Part shown: positions 36,901-49,300 of the stretch, in pieces
Numbering within the stretch: the stretch's first letter is position 1
Layout: every line of letters begins with the position of its first letter
NCBI GenBank assembly: GCA_030267565.1
Contig: BRXU01000004.1
Coordinates: 3,602,501 to 3,666,500 of the forward strand
Reading direction: 5' to 3'
DNA: 64,000 nucleotides
DNA from: Pleodorina starrii
Taxonomy: Eukaryota; Chlorophyta; Chlorophyceae; Chlamydomonadales; Volvocaceae
Notes under the pieces: generated by a model
What the model was told of the DNA's origin: nothing
What the model saw: only the letters and a program-made list of their open reading frames with translations
Databases searched by the model: none
Position numbers and translations under genes: made by a program

Positions 36901-38638
36901 CGGGGTCGGGCGGCCAGGGCGCGGCGGCGGCGCTGCGCTCTGGGCGCTGCCGCTTCAACGTCACCCGGGACGGGGCGTTCATCTGCGTCGGTGGGTGAGG
37001 GCTTTTGGGTCGCACGCTCCTGGTTTGGTTTATGACCGTTTGCTTGGAAAGGCTGGGGGCTGCGCGCTGCGTGGGGGTCGCGGCCGGCGTCGTGGGGTGC
37101 CCCAGGGGCTAAAAGCGCAGGGCCGGCGAGGTCTGGGCGTGTTAGGGGCAGGGGGGCGGCGGGGACCACGGGGGACTGCTCGTTGGGGTGGGCGCAGACC
37201 CCTCGGGGTCGCCGTCGACACCGCGGCGGCTGTTCAAGACCCAGATCCAGATCCAGCTGTCCCATGCCTTTCGCTGGCTGAGCTGCGCTGCTGGCTGGGG
37301 CCGTGTGGAGGTCCAGGGGCGGGCTTCTTTCGGGCGCCGGGACACGCGCGTCTCTTGTCCCACCGTGAAAGACCGCGAGGACGCACAGGGAATATAGTAG
37401 AGGAGTTACCGCAGCGGAGGGACGGCGGAGGCGGCGGATCGCGGACGGCGCCCAGAGGGGGGGAGTGACGAACGCACCTGCCGGCCCCTTCCGATCCCCG
37501 GCAGGCAACCCCGGTGGCGACGTCTACGTGTACGACACGTCTTCGGGCGCCCGCGCCGCGCACTACTCGACGCAGAAGATGCGCGGTCCCGCCCGGGCGG
37601 CTGCGCTGTCCGAGGACGGCCGTCACCTGCTCACCGTGCACGGCAACGGCTACATTCTCAGGTACTTTAGAGCGGATCGTACCGCGCAGTGCCGTACCAT
37701 ACCGTACCGTGCCGTACCACAAGCCGCGCCAGGCGTGTGGTGCGGCCACTTGGGCTCCATTGTTCCAACTGTCTCCGATGACATGCAGAGATGACTGCAG
37801 ATGACTGCTTCCGGCAGCAGGGCGAGGCGTCGCCTGTGCAGCCTCCTCACAACACGGGGCCGCGCTCCACGGGACGTAGGACTGCCTTGAGAGGCGTACA
37901 TCGTGTCCCCCGGGCTCCGCCCGCCCCCCTCATCTGTTGAGCACCGCACGCGCGCCGGCCTGTGGCCGTGTGGCCATGGCGCTGTTGCTGCTCGAACCCC
38001 CTTGCACGTCTTCGTCCCCGCTGCGGTATCCTTTTTTTACCGCCTTGCACGACCCGTCCAGGTACGAGTATATCCGAAAGCAGCTGCGCAAACGCGCCGC
38101 GGCGGCGGCGGCGGCGGCGGACTCCGCGGCCCCGGAGGCAGAGGACGCGGCGCAGGCCCCGCAGGCCCAGGCGGGGGCTGAGGCTCCGGCCCCGGGCGAC
38201 GACGTCCGCGAGGGCGAGGGCCCCGGCGGCGGCGGCGGCGCCAGCTCCAGGGATGTCAGTCCGGAGGCTTTCACGGAGGATGACGACGGCTCGGCGGCGG
38301 TCGGCCCCGCGGCGGGAGCCGGCGGGCCGGCAGCGCCGCCGGCAGCCAAGCGGCCGCGGACGGCGGATGGGTGCGACGAAGCGTCGCCGAGTGGTGGCAG
38401 CGGTGACGACGGCGGCGGGCATGCCGCGGGCGGGGCTGAGTGCGCGGGTGGGCGGCGGCTGAAGCTGCGCGTGCGGTTCGGAGGGCCACGGCTGGGCGGA
38501 GCCGGGGGGGAGTTGGTGGGTGACGGCGGCGCCGGCCCTTCGGGCGGCACCGGCGCGGTTGCGGGCGCTTCGATGTCTGGTGAGGGGCGGGAGAACAGCC
38601 CAGATGGCGAGTGGACCGGCGGCTTTGAGGAGGAGTGA
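33996..38638 (+). CDS. WD40 protein of the LRWD1/ORCA-EED type with acidic C-terminal tail
   Basis: Nine exons, 33996-34157, 34217-34306, 34622-34711, 35145-35213, 35688-35760, 36107-36258, 36477-36990, 37505-37661 and 38062-38638, give 627 residues. Residues 1-54 form a helical lead (LLREVAAEVKAQGG, KNLELRTVLKARIHAF). WD40 blades follow: FASIGKDQVTIYDDEHMG, SGPEGVIQVISVVEARVVA, GLDGSVRLWDVAAGG, GGRLAAKSSDGRLAVWELE and GAFICVGNPGGDVYVYDTS. The last two blades resemble LRWD1 (ORCA), which binds ORC and heterochromatin; the first resembles EED/FIE. The leucine-rich repeats of animal LRWD1 are absent. The tail (about 440-627) is Ala/Gly/acidic with AAKRPRTADG as a possible nuclear signal. Family level is fairly sure; orthology is open. 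Confidence 0.65.
36010..36062. repeat. 10-bp tandem repeat in intron 5 of the WD40 gene
   Basis: Five to six copies of TTTGCTGTCR, alternating A and G at the last position, about 45 bp before the splice acceptor at 36106. Confidence 0.85.
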
Positions 38639-40899
38639 GACTTTGACGGGTACGTTGGGGGGAGGGCGAAGCAGGATTCATGAGGGTTGGGTTGTCTGGA
38701 GAGTGCTGTCTGGCCCGTGTTGTTGTTTGGTTGCCCTCCACCCCCGTGGTCGTGTCCGCTGCAGCGCGCGGCCACCTGGCCCTGCCGCTGGCTTTATCAT
38801 CCGACCCTGGTTCTGGAGCCCGCTGGACGAGCGAGCGAGCGTGTGAGGGCCGGATGCCGCTGAACGAGCGCTTGTACAGCCCACTGTGACAGCCACCCCT
38901 CGGGAGGGTTTGGAGCCCGCTGCCAACTACACGACGCCGGCGCAGGGTTGCCGTTTCCTTTACACTGCCGTGCTGCCGTTAGGAACGGAAGAGAGGTAGT
39001 GCCCACGACCTCCCTAAGAGGTCGTCCTCTGATGGGGTTATTGTTGGCGTGACCATGAAGCACCGTATGCCGGTATGCGGCGAACGACCAAACGAAATAC
39101 CCGACAAGTCTCATCATCGTCCGACGTCACCGATTTGATCAAAGAAGCAACTTGTGTACCGCCGCGAGTGAATGCCCTAAAATGCCATCAAGCCATGCAA
39201 AAATGACCTGCGCGACCGTCCATACGACATGATGCCAACGCGGGTGGAATGCTTTCGTTGACAATGAGACTGTAGCGAGGAGGCAGTGGTGGCACCGGCA
39301 GGCAGTGGGGTTGCCCTACAGACTGCCCCCAGGACTCGACACTGCCCCCCAGGTCCAACGCAAGCAACACGCAAAAGGGGGATCCTCTTCTGTTTTTGTT
39401 CGCCCCCTCTTCCCTCCAGGGTCGGCCTCGACGCCTCGCCAGCAACCGGGGGTTCTGCAGCGCCGCTGCCACGCATGGCCATAAGCAAAGCAAAGCGCGC
39501 CACCCCACCTACCCAAACCCCCCCCTCCGGTGCGTCAAAGCAACAACCTAACCGACGCACTCAGGGCGCACGAGCCCCGCAGCACCGCACCGAGATGCAG
39601 CAATTGCTGCACCCGCAACGCAACGCACCAGGTCGGCTCCCGATACGGGCCACGGCAACACGCCGGCCGGCTGGCGACCGCGGCCGGCGGAGCCTTCGTC
39701 CCCTCCCTGGCGTACGACAAACGATACCGCCATTTCTCCAGGGGGGGTGTTCCTTTCAACACATGCTTTACCTCATCATGCCCTGCGCGTAGTCAGGCCG
39801 TTGCTGTCCAGCCATCCAGCCATCCATTTTCTCTCGTATTTTGCAATTTGGAGGACAAACTCGCCCACCAGCGAGAACAGGGCGCCGCCTCGGCGACATG
39901 GGGCGTCAGGACGGACAGCAGCAGGGTTTATGCCGGTGTCCTTACCCCCTTCGTGCTTCCCTCGCCAAAAAATGGAATGGAACAACGTTCTCTAAGATTC
40001 TTGTCAGGGCATGGCAGCTGCCCGAACCCCAATCTGCGAAACAACGTAGAATAGCGGCCGCACTTAATCCGCGAGGATCCGCGATCTGTAAGGCTCAACC
40101 GATCATCCAATAGGCCGCCCACACCCAGCAAGCAAGCCAAGAGATGTCGACGTTTATCACACAATGACAAATCAACACACGTAACAGAAAAACCATAATT
40201 GCTATTTTACCGGATGGCCATGATTCCCGCCATGCGCGCTGACTCGTTCGGCGTCATGGGAAGAGGTGTTTTTTTGCTCATGATCCATACCGTACCGTAT
40301 CGCGCCGTATCGTATCCGGGGTTATGCCAGGATTACCGCCGACCACCCCTCAGCCTCGTCCCACTTTCGCGTTACGAAGAAACGCAGGGAGGACATCCCC
40401 GGAGCTTCGAGACAGACGCCTGGATCGCCCACCGCGGCTCAGTGAGGCTGCAACATGCCCTAAACCCCCTGTTCTTTCCACCCCGGTTGGAAAATTGCGC
40501 TCCGGTCAGCGCGCACAACAAAAAACTCCGACTGCCAAAACGTGGTGATATGCATCCCTGGCAATATGCATCCCAGCAACGCGTTTCACACGCCACCCAA
40601 CACACTTCCCGTGCAGCAAAACATCCCCCGCCCTCCCGCCCCATCGTTGTGCATCAGAGCCTCCCCTTCCCCGCCACGACACCACCCCCGCCATGCCGCT
40701 CCCTCCCGCTCCCGCACACACTCGTGCCACGCAACGCCGCGCCGACACCACAAGTCAACCACCGCCGCCGCAACACGCAGCACGACAGGCCAGCGCTCCG
40801 GCACGCCCCTCATCAGCCCCACACACACCGCTGACCGCAGCCGCCCTCCGCGGCCGCGTTCGCTGCGGTGCCCTCTTTCTTACCCCCCCCCCCATGCCA
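38639..40899. other. Intergenic between convergent genes
   Basis: About 2.3 kb between the WD40 gene (+) and the chloroplast-protein gene (-). No ORF with recognisable content. Short CCGTA-rich repeats occur at 40285-40320, similar to those in an intron at 37670-37725. Nearby transcript ends were not identified; the first plus-strand TGTAA noted is near 40088. Confidence 0.45.
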
Positions 40900-42822
40900 T
40901 CACCGGTGCGCGTGCGAGCGGGGGTGCTGATTCGCGCCTCCGCCTCCGCCCGGCCCGCGCGGGTGCAGCGTCCCCTGTGCCGCCATCTTGACAAACTCCG
41001 CCACCTGCTCCGCCGCCACCTTCTCCGCCACCTCCTCCAACAGCTGGGTCTCCAGGGCGGCGACCTCGCGGGGGCCCAGCACGTACTCGGGACCCTTAAG
41101 GTGACGACGGCAGTGGGATGTGCGGGGTGGAGCTGTTAGTGGGTGGTGGTGGGGTTTGGGGGGCACAGAAAGGCTGTGGAGGCTGGCAAATGGTGCTAGT
41201 GGTGGTGGTGGTGGTGCTAGTGGTGGCGGTGGTGGGGAGGGGCCCCGACCACACCCCATCCGCCCCATAAACAAAACACGCCCACAAAGCCACAGTCGCG
41301 AGGTGCCAGCGCACCTTGGCCGACCTCTCCTGCAGCACCCGGCTGTACACCAGCGCCGCCACCGGGTCCACCTCGGCGTTCTTGGGCGGGCGGGGCGGCC
41401 ACTGCGGCTGCGGCGCCGCCAGCTGCTCCACCAGCGAATGGATGCGGGGCTGGCTCTCCCTGGAGGGAGGGAGGGAGGGAGGGAGGACAGCAGCACCCAA
41501 CCGGGGGACAGCAGCACAGCACCGGGGGACAAACAATCCGAAAGTTGGGGGAGGGACACCCGAAGCCGCAACCGGTGGGTAAGCGAAGCGCAGTGGAGCG
41601 GATTCCTGTCTCCCGCGCGGGCCCCTGCAGCAAAAGGTCCTCGCCGGGTCGCGACGGTCCCAACCCAACTACGGTATTGTCGTTACGGTTACAACGGTAA
41701 CGGTTGCAACGCCCCCACCTGAGTGTCGCTGAGACCCGGTACGCGGCGCTGCGGGCGAGACTGGCGTTACGCAGCTGCCTCGCATCCGCCTCCCCTCCCG
41801 GACCCGGCTGCGAGCTGTCCACGTAGGAGCGAATGTGCGCGTGGCCGATATCGGTCGGGTCGGAGCCGGCGCCGGGGCGCTGCTGCTGCTGCTTGCCGTC
41901 CTGTTGGGGGGTGTCGTCCGGGCCGTCAGGCTGCGGGGAGGGGCACGCGCGGGGGGCATCAGGCCAAGAGGAGGAGAGGAGGTGTTGTTGGTGGTGTTGA
42001 GGTTGCGGGGGAGCGGAGGCGGAAAAGGTGAGGTGCGGCGCAGCGGACGAGGTGGAAAGGTTGCGACGACGGGGGTGGGGGGAGATAGGGGTGAACGTTG
42101 TAGGGTGTGCATCGGCACAACGGGGCACAATAGTCTGCGCTCTCCTTGGGGGCGCTGGGAGCAACTCCGGCCGCAGCGCTGGTTTGCGGACCCACCCACC
42201 CACCGAGTTCTGGCTGATGTACAGCGCTCCCTTGACGAGCCAGTAGCCCAGAAGCGTAAATAAAAGCAGGGTCGTAAAGGAGAAATCAGGTCCCGCGCCG
42301 AGCAAGGCGTCGGAACTTGGGCCCGCGACGATGTTGGTGTCGGGGTCAATGTCGGCCAAGGCCGGAAGGGCCGCCGCTGACCAGGCGCAAAAGCCGGCGG
42401 CTATACCTGCCATCGCGCGCTGCCATGCAGGAGGCGCGGGCGGTGGTGCAGCGTCCCTGCAGTGAAGCGGAAGTTGTCAGCACCCACGGCACCACGTCAC
42501 ACATTCAACCCCAGACACTGGACTGCGAAGGACAGTGGCTCACCTTTTGTCGTCATCCCGTTTTGGCCTGTCGCAGTCTCTGACTGCTCGCACGAGGGGG
42601 CAAAGCTTCCTGCCGAAGCCGCTAATTACGCCTCGACCGTTCGCCTGCTTCAAGCTTGGCCGCCGCAACGTCGAAAGCCTAGGCACAGCATGGACGCCGT
42701 CGATGACGATGACAGAATGACACAGCAAGGAACGCGCAGCTTCAAGACACGCTGTTCCGAGGCATTTGCGTTTTCCCGGAACCTCACCCATGAAGCCGGT
42801 GTCCAAGCTGCGATGTCGCCAT
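40900..42822 (-). CDS. Probable chloroplast membrane protein of unknown function
   Basis: Six minus-strand exons join in phase: 42822-42788, 42678-42544, 42456-42204, 41930-41719, 41459-41315 and 41094-40900, giving 324 residues. The N-terminus MATSQLGHRLHG followed by a basic, Ser/Arg/Lys-rich, acid-poor stretch (LSTLRRPSLKQANGRG) fits a chloroplast transit peptide. About residue 70-90, MAGIAAGFCAWSAAALPALA, is hydrophobic and ends in an Ala-rich site like a thylakoid-transfer or membrane segment. A clear transmembrane helix follows (FTTLLLFTLLGYWLVKGALY). The rest is Gln/Pro-rich, then helical (GPREVAALETQLLEEVAEKV). Exon 1 is short and its join is the weakest; the first ATG could instead be at about 42911 in an unspliced version. 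The last acceptor is AAG, not CAG. Family not recognised. Confidence 0.6.
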
Positions 42823-43346
42823 GGCAACAAGCTTAGACGAAAAGCATAAAGACCAATAACTGGGCCGATGTTCAGAATTAAAACGCCAGAGCACGGGTAT
42901 TTCTCACGCAAGACGTTAACCGCTGGCGGAATATATGTTCAGAAGATAAATGCTTACAAGACTGCTCAGTGTGTAAATGGAACTGCAAGAAGGTTGAATA
43001 TGCTCATAAGAGTTATTTTGCAAGCTTCAAGCTGCATGGGAAATCCATTGCGGCATGCTCCGAGACCGAGCGCTCTGGGCGGGCAAGGTTTTGCTCTCGC
43101 CCCGCCCATTTGGCAATGACTCCTTCATTGACACAACACCCACTAGATTAATCGCCCCCAACAAGTATAAGCGGCTAAACATTACAAATCCATACACCGA
43201 TTTCAAAGTTGCGCAGCTTGGCAGGAGGGGCAGGAGGGTAGGTAGCAACGCGCAAGTTGCTGTAAGACTGTCCATGGATACGTAGTGACATAGAGATTGT
43301 TTAGGCTTGTTGGGTCGGGCTTCTGCCCGGCAGCCCCCGCCGAGCA
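42823..43346. promoter_or_regulatory. Divergent intergenic region upstream of POLE and the chloroplast-protein gene
   Basis: About 520 bp between two divergent start codons, AT-richer than the flanking genes. It should contain both promoters. No TATA box or E2F-type site was confidently recognised. Confidence 0.4.
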
Positions 43347-46300
43347 ATGAGCGGTTACGGGCGAGGGCGGGGTCGCCTCACGTCGCTCCAGGCGTTCGAT
43401 GCCAATGATCCTGCGGGCGGTGGACGTTACGGTGGCCGCGGAGGCGGCCGCGGTCGGGGCCGAGGCCGGCGACCGCTCAACCCGAACCTCAATTACATGC
43501 CGCGCGGTGGAGAGGGCGGCCCAGGAGGCAGCGAAGACGACAGCAGCCACAAGGTGCGCAGACCTCCTCAGCAACTCACACACAACAAAATTCCACCCGC
43601 CACGTCGCGCTCAGCCCGGCGAAGCGGCCGCTACCGACCTGATGGCAACATGCTCTGAGCCCGTTCTCCCGTTCTCACCCCAGCTCGCCCAAGTGCGCGC
43701 CGAAGACGCGTTGGACGAGCAGCTCGGCTTCCCGCTCTTCACCACCGGTGATGACCGCCTGGGCTGGCTCATGAACATCCAATCGGTGAGTTTACCTCAC
43801 CTCACGACGGGGAACCGAGAACCGCGAATTGAGCACTGCGAACCACGCACTGAGCACTGAGGCCTCGACCGAAAGTGAACAGCGGCAAAGGGCGGTGCCC
43901 CATCGCGATTGGGCCCACAAACAGCCCGCAAGCGACCGGCGGGGCGGCTGCCAATTGCGCCACGCCGAGAGGCGTCGCCTGCTGCCGCTGCGGGCGCGGT
44001 CCAGGGGGGGCTCGCCGCCCCCGGCCTGGCGCCCACGTCACCAGGACTCCGTCTACGGTCCACGACCCCCGTAAGCCGCCGCCGCCGGCAGGCTCCTGGG
44101 GGCCCACTCGCTCTTCCTCTCTCTCCTTTTAGGGCCTCACAACATCCGCAGTCCCTCCCCTCTCCCCTCTCCCTCTCCGCACCGCACCGCCCATCCGGTG
44201 CGGTTCTCTTCCCTTGTCGCGGCCTCCCTCTCCGTCCCCGTCCCCACCTCACGGCATCGTTTTGTATTACCCCACCCCACCTCACCTCACGTCCTCCTCC
44301 TCCTCCCCCTCCCGTTCCTTACCCCGCGGCCGCTTCCCTCCGGGTTCCCTCCGGGTTTTGGGCCCGTTCGCTAACGCCGTCTCCGTCTCCGCTGCGGTAT
44401 CTTCTTTTTACCCCTCTGCTCTGTCCCCCGCCCCCCCTCAGTCCCATATGGCCGATAAGGACTCGGGTCACGTGGTCGCATCCGTGGACTGCTACTTTAT
44501 GTGCCAGGTGGGGTGAGGAGGAGGGGTGAAGAGGAGGGGGGGTCGGGGTGGGGTAGAGAAGAGGGAGGGGGGGGTGAGAAGGGGGGGGGGCGGGGGGGGG
44601 TGTTGAAGCGGGAGAATGAAGGAGACAGCGCTGCCGCTGCAACACGGCCTCCTTCCCGCCGTCTGATCCGTGCTCCCTACCTTTTTGCTCCTTAACTTTC
44701 CTAGCCGTGAACGCGAGGCAGAGATGGCCTAACGCGCAAGTGAGCGACAGAGGTCCCGGGCCCTCTCGCTCCCCCGCCCCAACGAAAATCCAAATCGAAA
44801 CCCACTAAAACCGTTGAACCCCAACCAACCCAACGAACCCAGGACGGCACCATGTTCAAGGCGCGACTGGCCTTCTCGCCCTACTTTTACGTCCGAGTGC
44901 GGGTGAGAGAGGGGAGAGGGAGGGGAAAGAAGGGGGTGGTGCAGGTGAGGGAGGGGAGGGTACGGGGACGACAAGCGGAGGGGGGGGGAATGTGTGCACC
45001 CACGTGCGTTGAGTGCCGCCGCGCGCCGCTCGAGGTGCGCTGCGCTGCGCCCACTCCAGTCCAGTCCAGTCCAGTCCAGCCGTCTCTCACTTCCGCGGGG
45101 CGGCAGGCTCACGGTCTTGGGCATCACTCTCCCCCCCGGGAGAGCGGTGAGGTGCGGTGCGTGTCAGCCGTCTCTCCCCGTCTCTTTCCCGGAGATGCCT
45201 CTTGCCCCCCCCCCGGTCAAGTCCCTTTGCCTTCCTAATACCCGCTTCCCCTCCCCCCAACACCAACATCCTCCTCCCCCTACCGGCAGGAGGGCCGCGA
45301 GGTTGAGGCTGAGAACTACCTCCGGCGCAAGTGCGAGGGCGCCATCCGGAGTGTGGAGGTGGTGGAGAAGGAGGACCTCGATCTGGTGGGGGGGGGGTGG
45401 AGGGGGGGGCTGTGTTGGGGGGCCTGTGTCTTATGTGGAGGAGGGGGAGGGGCTCGCGAGCATGAGCCAACACCGAAACGCTGACGTGTGCGCCTCCTCA
45501 AAGAGAAATGGCCAACCCAACCCAACCCGACCCAACCAAACCCAACCCTACATTGCACTACGCGCTTAACTCCCCTGCCTGCCCCCGCACAACCCCGCAC
45601 ACACCCGCCTCACACACACAAATATTGGTGCCCGCAGAAGAACCACCTGTCCGGGATCCGGCGGCGGCTGCTCCGTGTCCGTACATTTACTGTACAACAG
45701 CTGATGGACGTACGGCGGGAGGTGGCGCCGCTGGTGGCGGCCAATGCGGCCAAGGCGGCTACCACATCAGCCTACAGCCTGGAGGGGCAGATGCAGGGGG
45801 GCGGGCTGGGGGGCGGGGGCGGAGGAGGCTTCGGGGGGGACTACGGCTATGGGGGAGGTTTGGGGGAGCACGAAGGAGGCGGCGCGGCGGCGGCAGCGGG
45901 TGGAGGGGCGCCCGGCGGCAAGATGAAGGTCAGTGGCGATTGGCGAGTGTGCGGGAGGGGGAGAGGGGGAAAGGTGGCGCGGGGGAGGGAAAGGGAGGGG
46001 GTGAAACAGGGTGAGGTGGGAGCGGTTCTGAAGGGTCTTTAAAGGGGGGAAGACCGGCTGCGGTGTGGGTGCGGATGCAGGTGCCTGGTCGGGGCGAGTG
46101 ATGAGGGGGAGGGGGGAGGGGGAAAACCCCTAAAACCCCAAAACCCAAAACCCGCCCCCGCCGCCTCAGGACATTCGGGAGGCGTTTCTGGAGCTCCGGG
46201 AGTACGACGTGCCGTACCACGTGCGCTTCGCCATCGACACGGACGTGCGCGTGGGTCACTGGTACACAGTTCGCTGCCACGAGGGCCTCACCTCCCTGGA

Positions 46301-49300
46301 GCGGCGGGCGGATCTGCTGCAGAGAGCGGAGCCGCGCATCTGCGCCTTTGACATTGAGACCACCAAGCTGCCGCTGCAGTTTCCAAACGCAGAGTACGAC
46401 CAGGTACGACACATTGGGGACGAGGGGGGAGTGGAGGGGGTTGGGGCAGGGAAGAGAGCGGAATGGCGTTTGCTGTGTGTGTGGGGTGTCTGTGCGTGTG
46501 TGGGGGAGGGGAAATTAAGGTTGTCATTTTTTTTGTGGGGAAGGGCGGTTATTGTCGCTTGACTTTTGTTTGTCGTTCATGACCCACCCACCCACCCACC
46601 CGTATTCGGGGTCGTCGTTTCATTCGTCACGTTCCAACTAACCAACCAACGAACTCGTCATGTCGCCACTATCGGCTGCTACGCCACCAGCCACCAACGA
46701 CCTCCGCGACATGTCCCCCCGTTCCCCCTCCCTCGGCGCTCCTCTTGTTCTGTCAACCTTCACCTTGCAAACAATTCCTCCTCCTCCTTCCGATGATGCT
46801 GTTGTTGTTGCCTCTGCTGCAGGTGTTTATGATATCGTACATGCTCGACCGGCAGGGCTACCTGATTGTCAACCGGGAGGTGGTGGGGGCCGACATTTCG
46901 GACTTCGAGTACACGCCGAAACCCGAGTTCGAGGGGCCCTTCAAGGTGGGTGGGGGGGGAGGAGGGTAAAGAGGGGCGGAGGCAGGGAGGGAGGGAGGGC
47001 GCCTTGCCACCTGCCGCCCACCCTCTACTGACCCCACGGCTCTACCCATCCACCCACCCCAGCCGGCGTATCCGCCCGCTCTCCTTTCCACCGCCCATCG
47101 CCCCTTGTTACGAGCAGCAGCAACGGAGCCCCACAACTCTTCACACGTCTCACAGTCGCCCCCGGAGGTCACCTCGCGCCTCCTCACACGTCTCCCACCC
47201 CGCCCTCCTCCACTCCCAACCCACCCCCTCCTCCTCCCACGTCTCCCACACCCCGCACCCCCCTCCCTCCCTCCAGGTCACCAACACGCCCGACGAGCGC
47301 TCTCTGCTGATGGCCTTTTTCGATCACATGCGTGCCGTACAGCCCGCCATCTATGTGACGTACAACGGCGACTTTTTCGACTTTCCCTTTATCGAGGCGC
47401 GATGCGCCCGCCTGGGTCTCGATATGCAGCAACTGATCGGGTTCCGGTGCAAGGGCGGAGGAGCCGGAGGAGGGGGAGGGGGCGGAGGCGGAGGGGGTCC
47501 GGGTGCCAGCAAGGAGTGCCTATCTAGGCACGCTGTCCACATGGACTGCATGCACTGGGTGGATCGAGACTCGTACCTGCCGCAGGGCAGCAGGGGCCTC
47601 AAGGTGGGCGTGTTAGCGTGTGTTTCGTATGTGTGTTTTTTTGTGTGGTGTGGGGGAAGGGGTGGGTGGGGAGGGGAAGGGAGGGGGCAGGGGAGGGGGG
47701 GAGGGAAACGGTTGGGTGTGTGAAGAGCGAAGTGGCAAGTGAGAATAGGTAGCGAGTGGTGAGGGGTACGGCGGGGGCGGGGTGGAGAGTGGGTGCTTCT
47801 GCCTCTGTGCGGCGCTGTGCCTTGTGCCTTTTGTGCATCAGTGCATCAGTGCGTCTTCCTTATTGTCCGGCTCTGGCTCTGGATCTGGATCTGTCTTACG
47901 GTTTCTTCCCCCCACCCTTGGTCAACAACGTCCGCAGTGACTCATTCTTATATAAAGGAGCATATCACTCCCTATCCCCCCACCCTTCCCTTTCCCGCCC
48001 CGCACTTCCCCGCCATCTCAGCGCTCAGTCGCTCCCCCCGCGGCATCAGTGCGTCTTCCTTATTGTCCGGCTCTGGATCTGGATCTGTCTTACGGTTTCT
48101 TCCCCCCACCCTTCCTTGGTCAACAACGTCCGCAGTGACTCATTCTTATATAAAGGAGCATATCACTCCCTATCCCCCCACCCTTCCCTTCCCCGCCCCG
48201 CACTTCCCCGCCATCTCAGCGCTCAGTCGCTCCCCCCGCGGCGATGATGATGGCGACGTTTTCTCCCCCGTCTCTCCGCCATCTGGGCACCCTTTCCCTT
48301 TCTCCTGACTCCTTTTCCACCCCACCCCCCTTCTGCCCCCCCCCTTTCCACCCCCACCCCCCCTCCACCCCCCCACCCCTCCAAAGGCGGTGACCAAGGC
48401 CAAGCTGGGGTACGACCCCGTCGAGGTGGCCCCCGAGGATATGGTGCGACTGGCCCGAGAGACCCCGCAGGCTATGGCCAGCTACTCGGTGTCTGATGCC
48501 GTGTCCACCTACTACCTGTACATGACGTACGTGCACCCCTTTATCTTCTCCCTGGCGACCATCATTCCACTGCCCCCCGATGAGGTGCTGCGGAAGGGCA
48601 GTGGGACGTTGTGTGAGCAACTGCTCATGGTGGAGGTGAGGGAGGGGGGGAGGGGGGGTGGGGTGAGGAGGGGGGAGGAGGGGGTGGGGCTGTTAAGGGT
48701 GGGGCACGTGTGCGTGTGAGAGGAGGGCGGGTTAGCTGGGGCTGGGGTTTCGGGGGGTTTCGGGGTTTGGTGGGAGGGCGGGAGGCAGGCAGGTAAGGGG
48801 AGGTGGTCGGGGTAGCGTTGGTCGTATCGTGGCCGGCCCCCTCTGCCCCTGCGTACCACACATGCGAACATGCCTGCCGCGTTGGGGACAGAGCCGAGCC
48901 CCCTCTCCAATGACGCCCCCCCGCCCCCTTGACCGTCCGCCTTTTCTCCCTCCCTCCCTCCCCCGCCTTTCATCCCACCTCTCCTCCCCCTTCCAAACCT
49001 GCCCTCCCCCTCCCCCCCAGTGCGCCCCCACCTTCCCCCCTTTCTTTTCACTAACGCCCTCTCCGCCCCCTCCGCTGCGGTACCTCCTTTAATACCCCCT
49101 TTCCTCGGCCCCCCAACCCCCCATTTTCCCCACCCAAAACCCCTCCCCTCCCCCCCACCCCACCCCCCCAGGCCTACCGCGCCAACATCGTGTGCCCCAA
49201 CAAGCACGTGGGTGACCGCGAGGCCCTATACCGGGGCCACCTGCTGGAGAGTGAGACGTACATTGGGGGCAAGGTGGAGGCGCTGGAGAGCGGAGTGTTT

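Noticed and set aside
41217..42413. Single 398-codon minus-strand frame for the chloroplast protein
   Set aside because: It runs through introns with GTGGGT donors and C-rich acceptors; spliced exons join in phase and remove His/Pro-rich junk.
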